The translations under genes were made by a program, and so were the position numbers. Of a DNA stretch of 64,000 bases, positions 53,329 to 62,915 are shown piece after piece; within the stretch, counting starts at the first letter, position 1, and each line of letters starts with the position of its first letter. Source of the stretch: CAJQGY01 sp905478015 (lineage in GTDB: Bacteria > Pseudomonadota > Gammaproteobacteria > Magnimaribacterales > D2472); NCBI GenBank assembly GCA_943788365.1, contig CALSPZ010000001.1:620001-684000 (forward strand), in the 5' to 3' direction. The notes below the pieces were generated by a model. That model searched no databases and had not been told where the DNA came from. It worked only from the letters and a program-made list of their open reading frames with translations.

Positions 53329-54378
53329 TTACTCTGAAGACAGAAGGTCTATATTATATTTATCCATTATTTCAAGGGCTTGGCCGCCGCCACGTGCCAC
53401 GCACGTTAAAGGATCTTCTGCAACAATTACGGGTATACCTGTAGAGTTAGCAATAAGCTTATCTAAGTCTCTCATTAGCGCTCCTCCCCCAGTGAGAACA
53501 ATACCTCTCTCAGCAATATCAGCTGCAAGCTCAGGAGGTGAAAGTTCTAGAGCATTTCTAATTGCCCTTACTATTCCATACAAAGGATCTTTCATGGCAT
53601 CGAAAGCTTGTTCACTATTTACCGTAAAGGTTTCTGGTATTCCTTCGGCTAGATTTCTACCAGTTATAGACATTTCTTTCTTTTCAGATTCAGGAGTAGC
53701 GCAGCCAATAGTATGTTTTATTTTTTCTGATGTAGACTCACCAATCACACAACCATAATTTCTTCTTATCCATGAAGTAATGGACTCATCCATTTTATCC
53801 CCACCAATTTTTACAGATTCAGCATAAACAACCCCATTAAGCGAAAGAATAGCAATCTCGGAGGTTCCTCCTCCTATATCGACAACCATATTTCCACTTG
53901 CCTCCTCTACTGGCAAGCCTGCTCCTATTGCAGCTGCCATTGGCTCTTCAATAAGCTTCACATCTCTTGCTCCTGCTCCTAAAACAGATTCTCGGATAGC
54001 TCTTCTTTCAACTTGGGTTGATCTACAGGGAACACAAACAAGAACCCTTGGACTTGGTTTAATAAAGCGTTGTTCGTGAACTTTTGCTATAAAGTGTTGA
54101 AGCATTTTTTCTGTAACTTGAAAGTCAGCAATAACTCCTTCTGATAAGGGTCTTATAGCTTTTATATTTCCCGGGGTTCTTCCAAGCATTTTCTTGGCTT
54201 CAGTACCTACAGCTACAACTGTTTTTTGGCCACGTGATTCTCTAATTGCAACTACGGATGGCTCATCAAGAACAATTCCTACATCCTTTGTGTAAATCAA
54301 TGTATTAGCCGTGCCTAAATCGATAGAAAGGTCATTAGAGAAGTAACCTCTGATAGTTTTAAATATATTGAAATCCAC
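53329..54378 (-). CDS. mreB: Rod-shape determining protein MreB
   Basis: 349 residues. FSNDLSIDLGTANTLIY, MVVDIGGGTSEIAILS and the GIVLTGGGALMRDL adenosine site are intact. This actin homologue guides lateral wall synthesis. The start is GTG at 54378, supported by AAGGA 7 bases upstream; no better ATG is in frame. It diverges from gatC with 78 bases between starts. Its presence predicts rod-shaped cells. Confidence 0.98.
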   Translation of the reverse strand: MDFNIFKTIRGYFSNDLSIDLGTANTLIYTKDVGIVLDEPSVVAIRESRGQKTVVAVGTEAKKMLGRTPGNIKAIRPLSEGVIADFQVTEKMLQHFIAKVHEQRFIKPSPRVLVCVPCRSTQVERRAIRESVLGAGARDVKLIEEPMAAAIGAGLPVEEASGNMVVDIGGGTSEIAILSLNGVVYAESVKIGGDKMDESITSWIRRNYGCVIGESTSEKIKHTIGCATPESEKKEMSITGRNLAEGIPETFTVNSEQAFDAMKDPLYGIVRAIRNALELSPPELAADIAERGIVLTGGGALMRDLDKLIANSTGIPVIVAEDPLTCVARGGGQALEIMDKYNIDLLSSE

Positions 54379-54441
54379 GCTTTTCCTTAAAAAATAATGT
54401 TAATAATACTCTAGTTGAGTTAATATTCGGCATCTAAATAA

Positions 54442-54447
54442 TATAAT
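54442..54447 (+). promoter_or_regulatory. TATAAT hexamer before gatC
   Basis: A perfect -10 hexamer lies 9 bases before the gatC ATG at 54457, within the 78-base gatC/mreB intergenic region. The nearest TTGA-type hexamer (54415-54420) is 21 bases upstream, too far for a standard promoter. A transcript from here would have a leader of only 1-3 bases. Confidence 0.3.
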
Positions 54448-54456
54448 ATCCTATAT

Positions 54457-54738
54457 ATGGACAAGAAAACAGTTGCAAATATAGCTCACTTATCAAGACT
54501 TAAGCTAAATAATGAAAATGAAGATAGGATTACATCAGATCTTGAGAATATCATTAAATTTGTAGATCAATTAAATGATGTCAATGTTGAAGATATAGCT
54601 CCTCTTACGAGCCCTCTAGAGAAAACTGCTAAAACAAGATCAGATGAAGTGACTGCTAGAAATAGAAAAGATGTTTTTTTAGATAGAGCTCCAAAGTCCA
54701 ATGAGGACTATTTTTTAGTTCCGCGAGTTGTTGAATGA
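54457..54738 (+). CDS. gatC: Asp/Glu-tRNA amidotransferase subunit C
   Basis: 93 residues. VANIAHLSRLKLN at the start and the VNVEDIAPLTSP region are GatC landmarks. It is the small subunit that holds GatA and GatB together. It overlaps gatA by 4 bases. Confidence 0.95.
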   Translation: MDKKTVANIAHLSRLKLNNENEDRITSDLENIIKFVDQLNDVNVEDIAPLTSPLEKTAKTRSDEVTARNRKDVFLDRAPKSNEDYFLVPRVVE

Positions 54739-56189
54739 GTATTCAATACAAAACCATATCAGAACTTCGTTCTATGCTTGATGCTAAGAAGATCTCAAGC
54801 AAAGAAATAGTAGAAGAAACATTTAATTTAATAGAAAGAAATTCTGACTTAAATGCATTCATCACGCTTAATAAAGATGCTGCCATTGCTAAATCTATTG
54901 AAATAGAAAACTCTTCAGTAAAGTCTTCCCTTCATGGAATTCCAATTGCGCAAAAAGATCTTTTTTGCACAAAAGATTTAAGAACCACATGTGGATCAAA
55001 TATATTATCAAATTTTATTCCTCCCTATTCTGCAACTGTTATTGAAAATCTTGAAAATGCTGGCTGTATATCTGTTGGAAAAACTAATATGGATGAGTTT
55101 GCAATGGGCTCATCTAATGAAACTAGTTTCTTTGGTGGTGTGGTTAATCCTTGGGGTGATAAGTTAGTTCCTGGAGGAAGCTCGGGTGGATCTGCTTCTG
55201 CTGTAGCAGCAGGAATAGTTCCAGCAGCAACAGGAACAGACACTGGAGGTTCAATTAGACAACCTGCCTCTTTGTGCGGTATTACAGGGTTAAAACCAAC
55301 TTATGGGAGAATATCAAGGTGGGGTATGATTGCTTTTGCATCCAGTCTTGATCAAGCAGGCCCTATGGCAAGAACTGCAGAAGATTGCGCAATAATGCTT
55401 AATGAGATGTGTTCACATGATACAAAAGATACTACTTCCTTAAGTGAAGATATTCCTGATTTTACTAAAGAGCTAAATGCATCTATCAAAGGTTTAAAAA
55501 TTGGAATAGTTAAAGAATTTGATATGTCAAAGCTTGATGATAATGTTGTTTCTATTTTTGAAGAATCAAAAAAACATTATGAATCTTTAGGAGCTGAATT
55601 TGTAGAAGTTTCATTGCCTAATATTTCATTGTCTGTGCCAGCATATTATGTAGTCGCTCCTGCAGAATGTTCTTCAAATTTATCTAGATTTGATGGCGTT
55701 AAATTTGGGCAAAGATCTGAAAATCCAATTAATTTAGAAGAGCTTTATATCAAAACAAGATCTGAGGGTTTTGGAGATGAAGTTAAGAGAAGAATCTTGA
55801 TAGGTTCATACGTATTATCAGCAGGGTTTTATGATGCATACTACAAAAAAGCTCAGCAGGTGAGAAGACTTATTAAAAATGATTTTGATAGTGCTTTTAA
55901 GGAAGTTGATGTGATTATGTCACCAACAACAAGAGGTGCTGCTTTTAAAGCTGGTTCAAAGGGAAGTGATCCAATTCAAATGTATTTAGAGGATCTTTTT
56001 ACCATCCCAGCTAATCTTGCTGGACTACCAGCAATGTCGATACCTAATGGAATGGTAGATAACAAGCCAATAGGGCTTCAGCTAATAGGTAACTTTTTGG
56101 ATGAGAAAAGAATATTACAGGTTGCTCATAGTTTTCAAAAATCAACAGACTGGCATCTCAAAACTCCTGAAGGAAATAAATTATCATGA
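54735..56189 (+). CDS. gatA: Asp/Glu-tRNA amidotransferase subunit A
   Basis: 484 residues, amidase-signature family. The catalytic Lys lies in GIPIAQKDLF, and the Ser-cisSer pair in GGSSGGSASAVAAG with GTDTGGSIRQPA. It hydrolyses glutamine and passes ammonia to GatB. It overlaps gatC and gatB by 4 bases each. With the non-discriminating-type AspRS encoded at 0.2 kb, it probably serves Asn-tRNA formation, and perhaps Gln-tRNA as well. Confidence 0.98.
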   Translation: MSIQYKTISELRSMLDAKKISSKEIVEETFNLIERNSDLNAFITLNKDAAIAKSIEIENSSVKSSLHGIPIAQKDLFCTKDLRTTCGSNILSNFIPPYSATVIENLENAGCISVGKTNMDEFAMGSSNETSFFGGVVNPWGDKLVPGGSSGGSASAVAAGIVPAATGTDTGGSIRQPASLCGITGLKPTYGRISRWGMIAFASSLDQAGPMARTAEDCAIMLNEMCSHDTKDTTSLSEDIPDFTKELNASIKGLKIGIVKEFDMSKLDDNVVSIFEESKKHYESLGAEFVEVSLPNISLSVPAYYVVAPAECSSNLSRFDGVKFGQRSENPINLEELYIKTRSEGFGDEVKRRILIGSYVLSAGFYDAYYKKAQQVRRLIKNDFDSAFKEVDVIMSPTTRGAAFKAGSKGSDPIQMYLEDLFTIPANLAGLPAMSIPNGMVDNKPIGLQLIGNFLDEKRILQVAHSFQKSTDWHLKTPEGNKLS

Positions 56190-57613
56190 GTTGGCAAACA
56201 GTAATAGGTCTTGAAATTCATGTACAACTGTCTACTAAATCTAAGCTTTTCTCAGGTGGATCAACTGGCTTTGGAGCAGAACCCAATACTCATGTTGATT
56301 TAATTGATATGGGATTGCCGGGTGTTCTTCCTGTTGCTAACAAGGAAGCATTTTTAAAAGCGATTAGATTTGGATTGGCTACTAATGCTGTTATTAACCA
56401 AACCTCTACATTTGATAGAAAAAACTATTTTTATCCTGATTTACCAAAAGGTTATCAGATAACACAGATGGCATTACCAATTGTAGGAGAAGGATCAATA
56501 AAAATAGAAGTTGATGGCGTTGAAAAAATTATCAATATTACGAGAGCGCATTTAGAAGAGGATGCAGGAAAATCAATTCATGATTTATTTGAAGGTGAAA
56601 CTGGAGTAGATCTTAATCGCGCAGGAACTCCTCTTTTAGAAATAGTCTCTGAGCCAGAAATATCAAATGCAAAGGAAGCTGTAGCTTATTTTAAGGCAAT
56701 AAGGCAATTAGTAACTTTTTTAGATATTTGTGATGGAAATATGGCGCAGGGATCTATGAGATGTGATGTAAATGTCTCTATTAAGAAACGAGATGATGAA
56801 AAGTTAGGAACAAGAGCTGAAATTAAAAATATTAACTCATTTAAATTTATTGAGAGAGCCATTAATCATGAAGTCGAAAGACAAACAAGAATTATTGAGT
56901 CTGGTGGTTCAGTGGTTCAAGAAACACGCTTGTATGACAGTGTTAAAAATGAAACAAGATCTATGAGATCAAAAGAAGAAGCAAATGATTACAGATATTT
57001 TCCTTGTCCAGATTTATTACCTGTTGTTATAACTGACGAAGAGTTAAGCCTTGTGAAAGATAACTTACCCGAACTCCCAGATCAAAAAGAAAAAAGATAT
57101 ATTGCTGATAACTCTTTAGATGCTGCTGAAGCTAAAATAATTGCTTCGTCCAAGACTATGGCTAGCATGTTTGAAGAAGCATGCTTAAAGACAGATGACT
57201 CAAAGCTTGTAGCTAACTGGCTTGTAGGAGATGTAAGCGCGCTATTAAATAAAGATGGTATTGATATTGATGAATCAAGATTAACACCTAGCAATTTTGC
57301 TAAAATGGTTGAAAGAATATCTGACAATACTATCTCTGGAAAGATTGCTAAGTCTGTATTAGAGGATATTTGGGATTCAGGAAGTGATGTGGATGAAATT
57401 ATTCAAGATAAAGGTTTGGTTCAAATTCAAGATGAATCTTTACTCGAAGAAATTGGACAAAAGATTATAGATACCAATCCAAATCAAGTTGAAGCCTTTA
57501 AAAATGGAAAAGATAAGTTATTTGGTTTCTTTGTTGGTCAAGTCATGAAAGAAACACAAGGCAAAGCTAACCCAAAAAGTGTAAATGAAATTTTAAGAAA
57601 GCTTTTGTCCTAG
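56186..57613 (+). CDS. gatB: Asp/Glu-tRNA amidotransferase subunit B
   Basis: 475 residues. The GatB start WQTVIGLEIHVQL is followed by FDRKNYFYPDLPKGYQITQ, the HLEEDAGKS and DLNRAGTPLLEIVSEP motifs and a C-terminal YqeY-like helical domain that binds tRNA. It phosphorylates and amidates mischarged Asp-tRNA-Asn or Glu-tRNA-Gln. It converges on the MaoC gene with 4 bases between stops. Confidence 0.98.
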   Translation: MSWQTVIGLEIHVQLSTKSKLFSGGSTGFGAEPNTHVDLIDMGLPGVLPVANKEAFLKAIRFGLATNAVINQTSTFDRKNYFYPDLPKGYQITQMALPIVGEGSIKIEVDGVEKIINITRAHLEEDAGKSIHDLFEGETGVDLNRAGTPLLEIVSEPEISNAKEAVAYFKAIRQLVTFLDICDGNMAQGSMRCDVNVSIKKRDDEKLGTRAEIKNINSFKFIERAINHEVERQTRIIESGGSVVQETRLYDSVKNETRSMRSKEEANDYRYFPCPDLLPVVITDEELSLVKDNLPELPDQKEKRYIADNSLDAAEAKIIASSKTMASMFEEACLKTDDSKLVANWLVGDVSALLNKDGIDIDESRLTPSNFAKMVERISDNTISGKIAKSVLEDIWDSGSDVDEIIQDKGLVQIQDESLLEEIGQKIIDTNPNQVEAFKNGKDKLFGFFVGQVMKETQGKANPKSVNEILRKLLS

Positions 57614-57617
57614 AAGC

Positions 57618-58079
57618 CTAAAGCACATACATACTTAAGGTTTCAGCAACAAATGCAGGTTTATCAACGCCTTTTATTTCCATTGTTACTTCAGTTTTTG
57701 CTAAAAACTGTCCTGGATTTTTTTCATTAATTTCTATACATTTCATTCTTATTTTTACTTCAGAGTTAACTGGAACAGGGCTTAGAAACCTTACTTTGTC
57801 TAAACCATAATTAAGTGCCATTTTTGTTCCTTCAAGCACTAAACCAATGTTTTGTGAAAATGGTATACCGGCAACCAATGATAATGATAAAAAGCCATGA
57901 GCAATTGTTGAGCCAAATACTGGTGTGGCTTTTTCAGGATCTGTATGAATGAATTGATCATCTAATGTTGCTTCAGCAAATTTATTAATTCTGTCTTGGT
58001 CGATAGTAATCCAATCAGAAACTCCAACCTCTTGTCCAATGACTGAATCTATTTCTGTTGGTTTTATGATGTGTAACAT
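57618..58079 (-). CDS. MaoC-like (R)-specific enoyl-CoA hydratase
   Basis: 153 residues, hot-dog fold. The hydratase-2 motif is clear: DQFIHTDPEKA followed by FGSTIAHGFLSLSL, giving the catalytic Asp and His. It would hydrate trans-2-enoyl-CoA. It follows the acyl-CoA ligase by one base and is surely co-transcribed, so the pair probably activates and processes an acid through CoA. The substrate is not visible from sequence. Confidence 0.88.
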   Translation of the reverse strand: MLHIIKPTEIDSVIGQEVGVSDWITIDQDRINKFAEATLDDQFIHTDPEKATPVFGSTIAHGFLSLSLVAGIPFSQNIGLVLEGTKMALNYGLDKVRFLSPVPVNSEVKIRMKCIEINEKNPGQFLAKTEVTMEIKGVDKPAFVAETLSMYVL

Positions 58080-58080
58080 T

Positions 58081-59703
58081 TTATTTCTCCATATAATGAT
58101 TATTGTATTCTTTTCTTAATTCAAATTTCTGTAATTTCCCAGTAGCGCCATGTGGAAGTTCTTTTAAAAAGATTATTTCATCTGGAAGCCACCATTTAGC
58201 AACTTTGTCATTTAAGAAGTCAAGAATACTCTGTTTTTCAATATCATTTCCTGTGTTAGTAACTACAAATAACATGGGTCTTTCGTCCCACTTAGGATGA
58301 GGTAAACCAACAACACAAGCTTCGGCAATCTCAGGATGTCCAACAGTTGCATTTTCTAGATCAATAGAGCTTATCCACTCTCCTCCAGATTTAATAACAT
58401 CTTTAGCTCTATCAACAATAGCCATATATCCATCTTTATCAATTGATGAAATATCTCCAGTATCAAACCAGCCATTCTCATCAACAGCATCATGATCAGC
58501 TTTAAAATACCTTTGTAATATCCATGGTCCTCTTACAACCAAGTTGCCATATGCCTCTCCATCATGAGGTAAAGAATTGCCCTCTTCATCTCTGATATCA
58601 ATTTCTACACCATATATTGGTCTTCCGGCTTTTGCTTGCAATAAATACCTCTCTTCTTTCGGCATTGATAACATCTCATCAGTTATAATATTTGTAGTTC
58701 CAAGCGGGCTCATTTCTGTCATACCCCAACCTTGAACTAATGTGACGTCATGCTCCTCATCAAACTCTCTAATCATTGAAACAGGTACTGCCGCACCTCC
58801 AACAAGAGTTTTATTAAGCGAATTTAATTTAAGATTATTTTCTCTGCAATGTCCAAGTAACTGCATCCAAATTGTTGGAACTCCAAATGCCATAGTTATA
58901 TTCTCGTTTTCAATTTGATTATATAAAGATGGTCCATCCATTTGCATTCCAGGCATTACAATTTTAATACCATTCATAGGAGCAAAATATGGCAATCCCC
59001 ATGCCATTACATGAAACATAGGAACAACCATCAATATTGAATCCTTTCTATTTATATCAAGTGCTACAGGCATAGCTGCAGTCATTGAATGCAAAACAGT
59101 TGATTTATGAGAATATAAGACGCCCTTTGGATCGCCTGTTGTACCAGATGTATAGCAAAGTCCACAAGCTGCATCATCTTGCAATTGAGGCCAGGAATAG
59201 TCTTCATCTCCATCTTCTATAAATTCTTCATATGAAATGGTATTTTTTAATGAGCTTTCTGGAAGCTCATCTTTCTCACATAAAATAATAAATTTTTCGA
59301 CTGAATGAAGTTGGTCTTGTAAAGATTCTAAAAGCGGCACAAAAGGAAGTTCGCAAAAAATAATTTTATCTTCAGCATGGTTGATTATATAAACCGCTTG
59401 ATCAGGGTGAAGTCTAAAATTTAAAGTATGATTAACTGCGCCCATACCTGAAACACCATAATATATCTCTAAATGTCTATACGAGTTCAATGCTAACGTA
59501 GCAAGAATATCTCCTTCCTTATAACCATTTTTTTCTAGTGCAGATGCTAATTTTCTTGATCGAATACATACCTCTCCATAGTTTGTTCTGTGGGTTTCGC
59601 CTGAAACTAGTTTGCTTACAACCTCTACATCAGGAAAAACCTTATTTGCATGCTCTATTATTCCAGCAATATTTGGTGTCCAACTTTGCATATCTCCTTT
59701 CAT
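58081..59703 (-). CDS. Medium/long-chain acyl-CoA ligase (DmdB-like)
   Basis: 540 residues, ANL superfamily. The AMP-binding motif is CYTSGTTGDPKGVLYSH, with QGWGMTEMSP, WFDTGDISSIDKDGY and DRAKDVIKSGGEWIS further on and the catalytic Lys in ATGKLQK. The N-terminus (HRTNYGEVCIRSRKLASAL, HLEIYYGVSGMGAVNHTLN) resembles the clade that includes DmdB methylmercaptopropionate-CoA ligases as well as fatty-acyl ligases. The ATG follows a GGGGG ribosome site. An 8-bp inverted repeat lies in its leader (59715-59743). No dmdC or dmdD is nearby, so DMSP use is not shown. Confidence 0.9.
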   Translation of the reverse strand: MKGDMQSWTPNIAGIIEHANKVFPDVEVVSKLVSGETHRTNYGEVCIRSRKLASALEKNGYKEGDILATLALNSYRHLEIYYGVSGMGAVNHTLNFRLHPDQAVYIINHAEDKIIFCELPFVPLLESLQDQLHSVEKFIILCEKDELPESSLKNTISYEEFIEDGDEDYSWPQLQDDAACGLCYTSGTTGDPKGVLYSHKSTVLHSMTAAMPVALDINRKDSILMVVPMFHVMAWGLPYFAPMNGIKIVMPGMQMDGPSLYNQIENENITMAFGVPTIWMQLLGHCRENNLKLNSLNKTLVGGAAVPVSMIREFDEEHDVTLVQGWGMTEMSPLGTTNIITDEMLSMPKEERYLLQAKAGRPIYGVEIDIRDEEGNSLPHDGEAYGNLVVRGPWILQRYFKADHDAVDENGWFDTGDISSIDKDGYMAIVDRAKDVIKSGGEWISSIDLENATVGHPEIAEACVVGLPHPKWDERPMLFVVTNTGNDIEKQSILDFLNDKVAKWWLPDEIIFLKELPHGATGKLQKFELRKEYNNHYMEK

Positions 59704-59714
59704 GTTTCCCCCTT

Positions 59715-59743
59715 TAAGAAATATAAAATATTTGCATTTCTTA
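59715..59743. repeat. 8-bp inverted repeat in the acyl-CoA ligase leader
   Basis: Arms TAAGAAAT (59715-59722) and ATTTCTTA (59736-59743) flank a 13-base AT-rich spacer. They lie just before the ribosome site of the acyl-CoA ligase and just after a minus-strand TATAAT at 59745-59750. It may be an operator. It does not resemble the FadR consensus. Confidence 0.3.
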
Positions 59744-59776
59744 TATTATAGTTACTTCAAAAAAAGATAAAGAAAA

Positions 59777-60604
59777 TTATTTTAAAGCTATCGTAATTCT
59801 ATTGTGTCCTTGTTGATCTTTAAGCACTTCTTTAAATTCTAGGCCTGCGCTTTGAATAATTTTTAAAATTTGCTGGTGTTGATTATACCCGTGCTCAATA
59901 ATTAACATTCCTTCATTTTTTAAAACGCTATAAGCTTTATTACATATTTCTTTGATGTCACTAAAACCATTATCTTTTGAAACTAAAGCTTCAATTGGTT
60001 CGTGAGATAATTCTTTTAAATGGCTATCATTTTCTTCAATATAGGGAGGATTTGATACAACAACATCAAAAATTTCTTCTTGAATTGCTGAAAGCCAATG
60101 CATTTGCGTTAAAAACATATTGGTTATTTTATTTCGATTAATATTAATAGCTGCTACTGCAAGAGCATCACTGCTTTTGTCTGTTGCATAAACTGTAAGT
60201 CTTTTATCTAAATGAGCAATGGATATGCCTATGCACCCCGAACCTGTTCCAGCATCTAGAATGTTTTTATTTCCTTGAAGTTTAATATCTTTTAAGTATT
60301 GAATAATTGATTCTGTCTCACATCTTGGGATTAGTACTCTCTCATCAACAAAAAAGTCTCTGCCAAAAAAAGATGATTCATTTAAAATATAATCAAGAGG
60401 TTTTTTTAAAAGCTTTTGATTGAAAAAATAATCAAGTTTAGTAGATTGATCTTTGTTTATTTTTAAATCCTTACTTGAATACAAATCAGCAAGGCTAATA
60501 TTTAGAGCTTTTTTTAAAAAAAATATCAATTCGTTATATATTTCTTCATCGCCGTTGAACTTTTCAGATATGGCGGCTCTGAGAATTTTTGTATTTAAAA
60601 TCAA
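59777..60604 (-). CDS. prmC: Release-factor glutamine methyltransferase PrmC
   Basis: 275 residues. The N-terminal helical domain is followed by VLIPRCETE, the SAM-binding ILDAGTGSGCIGISIA and the catalytic VVSNPPYIEE. It methylates the GGQ glutamine of release factors such as RF1 encoded by the preceding prfA. The start is TTG at 60604, directly after the prfA stop; no other start codon fits before the conserved N-terminus. Confidence 0.96.
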   Translation of the reverse strand: MILNTKILRAAISEKFNGDEEIYNELIFFLKKALNISLADLYSSKDLKINKDQSTKLDYFFNQKLLKKPLDYILNESSFFGRDFFVDERVLIPRCETESIIQYLKDIKLQGNKNILDAGTGSGCIGISIAHLDKRLTVYATDKSSDALAVAAININRNKITNMFLTQMHWLSAIQEEIFDVVVSNPPYIEENDSHLKELSHEPIEALVSKDNGFSDIKEICNKAYSVLKNEGMLIIEHGYNQHQQILKIIQSAGLEFKEVLKDQQGHNRITIALK

Positions 60605-61690
60605 TTACTCTTCTTCAAGCTTTGAGAGCATGGCAAGTTGATTTTCTGCAAGTAAGGCATCACAAATTGCTTTGATGTCACCATCCATTATTTGATCTAG
60701 ATTATGTTGTGTTAATTTAATTCTATGATCTGTCATTCTGCCTTGAGGAAAATTATAAGTTCTAATTTTTTCACTTCTATCTCCAGTTCCAACGAGTATT
60801 TTTCGTTCACTTGCAATGCTCTGCTGCTGAGAATCTATTTCTTGTTGTTTTAACTTTGCGGCTAAAAGAGACATAGCTTTTTCCTTATTCTTGTGCTGAG
60901 ATCTTCCATCCTGGCATTCCACAACCAATCCAGTTGGAATATGGGTAAGTCTTACTGCTGAATCAGTTTTATTCACATGCTGTCCTCCAGCGCCAGATGC
61001 TCTAAATGTATCGACTCTAAGATCATTTTTATCTATATGAATATCTTGAACCTCTTCTACTTCTGGGAGTATGGCAACGGTACAGGTTGATGTATGAACC
61101 CTCCCCTGAGATTCAGTTTCAGGCACCCTTTGCACCCTATGAACTCCAGATTCAAATTTAAGAACTTTAAAGACCCCCTTTCCTTCCAACTTACCGATTA
61201 CCTCTTTCAAGCCTCCTTGCTCTGCAGGACGAATATTAATTTCCTCTAGGCCCCAGCCTTCTCTTTCAGCAAGACGAGAATACATCCTATAAAGATCTCC
61301 AGCAAAAATTGCAGCCTCGTCACCACCTGCTCCAGCCCTTATCTCAATATAGGCAGACCCATCATCAGCTGTATCCTTTGGTAGCAACATTAATTTAAGT
61401 TCTTGTTCAATAATTTCAGGCTTGTTTGCAGCCTCAGCAATTTCTTCTTCTGCAAGAAGAACCATATCCTGATCATCTGATTCTAATAACTCTTTTGCAT
61501 CATTTATAGCCCTATCTAAGTCGATATATTCATTGTATTTACTAACGATAGGGTTAATTTCAGAAAACTCTTTATTTAATGCTGTGTAGTTTTCCATATC
61601 ATTTACAACGTCTGGTTGGGATAGCATCTTCTGAATTTCGTCCAGCCTTTCTTTGAGCTTGCTAAGCTTTATATTCATTGAACTATGCAT
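60605..61690 (-). CDS. prfA: Peptide chain release factor 1
   Basis: About 361 residues. The tripeptide anticodon region reads RVPETESQGR (PxT type, UAA/UAG) and the catalytic loop is ASGAGGQHVNKTDSAVRLTH. I chose the ATG at 61690 because GGGG lies 7 bases before it; a later in-frame ATG at 61678 (MNIKLSK) is the alternative. It overlaps the hemA stop. The hemA-prfA-prmC order is standard in Gammaproteobacteria. Confidence 0.98.
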   Translation of the reverse strand: MHSSMNIKLSKLKERLDEIQKMLSQPDVVNDMENYTALNKEFSEINPIVSKYNEYIDLDRAINDAKELLESDDQDMVLLAEEEIAEAANKPEIIEQELKLMLLPKDTADDGSAYIEIRAGAGGDEAAIFAGDLYRMYSRLAEREGWGLEEINIRPAEQGGLKEVIGKLEGKGVFKVLKFESGVHRVQRVPETESQGRVHTSTCTVAILPEVEEVQDIHIDKNDLRVDTFRASGAGGQHVNKTDSAVRLTHIPTGLVVECQDGRSQHKNKEKAMSLLAAKLKQQEIDSQQQSIASERKILVGTGDRSEKIRTYNFPQGRMTDHRIKLTQHNLDQIMDGDIKAICDALLAENQLAMLSKLEEE

Positions 61691-62915
61691 CAAAATACCC
61701 CTTTACCATTGAGCTAACAATATGTTTATCAACTTTTTTAATATCCTTAAGTGCTTCAAATGAGTCGTCGTAAAATGAGTTGTTGGAAAGCAAATTTATA
61801 ATGAGATCTTTGTGATTTATTTCTTCTTTGAAAGAATCTAATTCATTGGCTTTCAGGCTATCTAGAAGGTTGTATATTTCGGAGTTTAGGGAAGATTTAA
61901 AGTGAGTATTTCGTAATTCTAGTAAAACATTTTGAGATTCTCTAACAATCATATTTAAGGCTTTTTCAGCTTCGATCCTTCTTTGCCCAAGGTTGTCTTG
62001 AGTTATTTTTTCAATATCATCTATTGTGTAAAGGTAAATCGTTTCAATATCTTTTACCCCTTCTTCAATATTTCTTGGAACCGCTAGGTCAATCAGAAGC
62101 AGTGGCTTATTTCCTCTCTTCATTAATGCTTTTTCAATCGCTCCTTTACCGATAATTGGTAATTCTGCCAAAGCAGAGGCTATTACCACATCAGCTTTCT
62201 CTAGCTCAAAGTGCAATGATGATAATGGTGAAGATACAATTCCAAAAGAATCAGAAATGGTAATTTCTTTAATGCTTCTATTAACTGATCTGATGTCTGT
62301 GATACCTTTGTTGTAAAGATTTTTAATAACATCTTGTGCAAGAGAGCCAGCTCCTATTACTAAGACTTTTTGATTAATTGGATTTTCAAAAATATTTTTT
62401 ATTAATTTAAGTGAAAGGCCGCTTATTGACAGAGGATTTACACCAATATTTGTATTAGTTCGGACTTTTCTTACAACCTCTATTGCTTTATTGGCATATC
62501 TCTGGAGATTTGAATCCATAACTCCAATATTTTTCGAGACTGCAATTGCATTTTTATATTGACCAAAAATTTCCTGTTCGCCTAACACCTGAGAATCGAT
62601 GCCTGCAGCAACTTTACACATGTGTATAAATGCATCCTCATCTTGAAGAAAATAAAACTGTGAGGTGTTAATTTTATTTAGATTGAATAATTTAGAAACT
62701 TCATCAAAAAAGCTATTAATTACTCCTTTTTCGCCCAGTAAATATATTTCGCTTCTATTGCAAGTTGATAATCCAAAAAAGGAGATAATAGAATTATTAA
62801 ATTTATCTTTTATCAAGCTATTGAGTAAAAATTGGTTAGACTCACTTATAATGAATCTTTCTCTTTCAGAAACATTAGAGGTTTTGTGATTTATGCCAAA
62901 GAGTTGTAATTCCAT
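61683..62915 (-). CDS. hemA: Glutamyl-tRNA reductase
   Basis: 410 residues. The start LQLFGINHKTSNVSERER and the nucleophile Cys52 in LSTCNRSEIYL are clear, with the NADPH-binding VIGAGSLAQDV and a C-terminal dimerisation domain. It makes glutamate-1-semialdehyde, the first step of haem synthesis by the C5 route. Haem supplies the bc1 complex encoded here. Its start codon lies inside the divergent lolB gene, giving a 23-base head-to-head overlap. Confidence 0.98.
   Translation of the reverse strand: MELQLFGINHKTSNVSERERFIISESNQFLLNSLIKDKFNNSIISFFGLSTCNRSEIYLLGEKGVINSFFDEVSKLFNLNKINTSQFYFLQDEDAFIHMCKVAAGIDSQVLGEQEIFGQYKNAIAVSKNIGVMDSNLQRYANKAIEVVRKVRTNTNIGVNPLSISGLSLKLIKNIFENPINQKVLVIGAGSLAQDVIKNLYNKGITDIRSVNRSIKEITISDSFGIVSSPLSSLHFELEKADVVIASALAELPIIGKGAIEKALMKRGNKPLLLIDLAVPRNIEEGVKDIETIYLYTIDDIEKITQDNLGQRRIEAEKALNMIVRESQNVLLELRNTHFKSSLNSEIYNLLDSLKANELDSFKEEINHKDLIINLLSNNSFYDDSFEALKDIKKVDKHIVSSMVKGYFDA
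62847..62852 (+). promoter_or_regulatory. TATAAT within hemA, upstream of lolB
   Basis: A perfect -10 hexamer lies 40 bases before the lolB ATG, inside the opposite-strand hemA coding region. TTGAGT at 62821-62826 is 20 bases upstream, a loose -35 spacing. An AGAGG sequence sits 12 bases before the ATG. It is a plausible but unproven lolB promoter. Confidence 0.35.
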
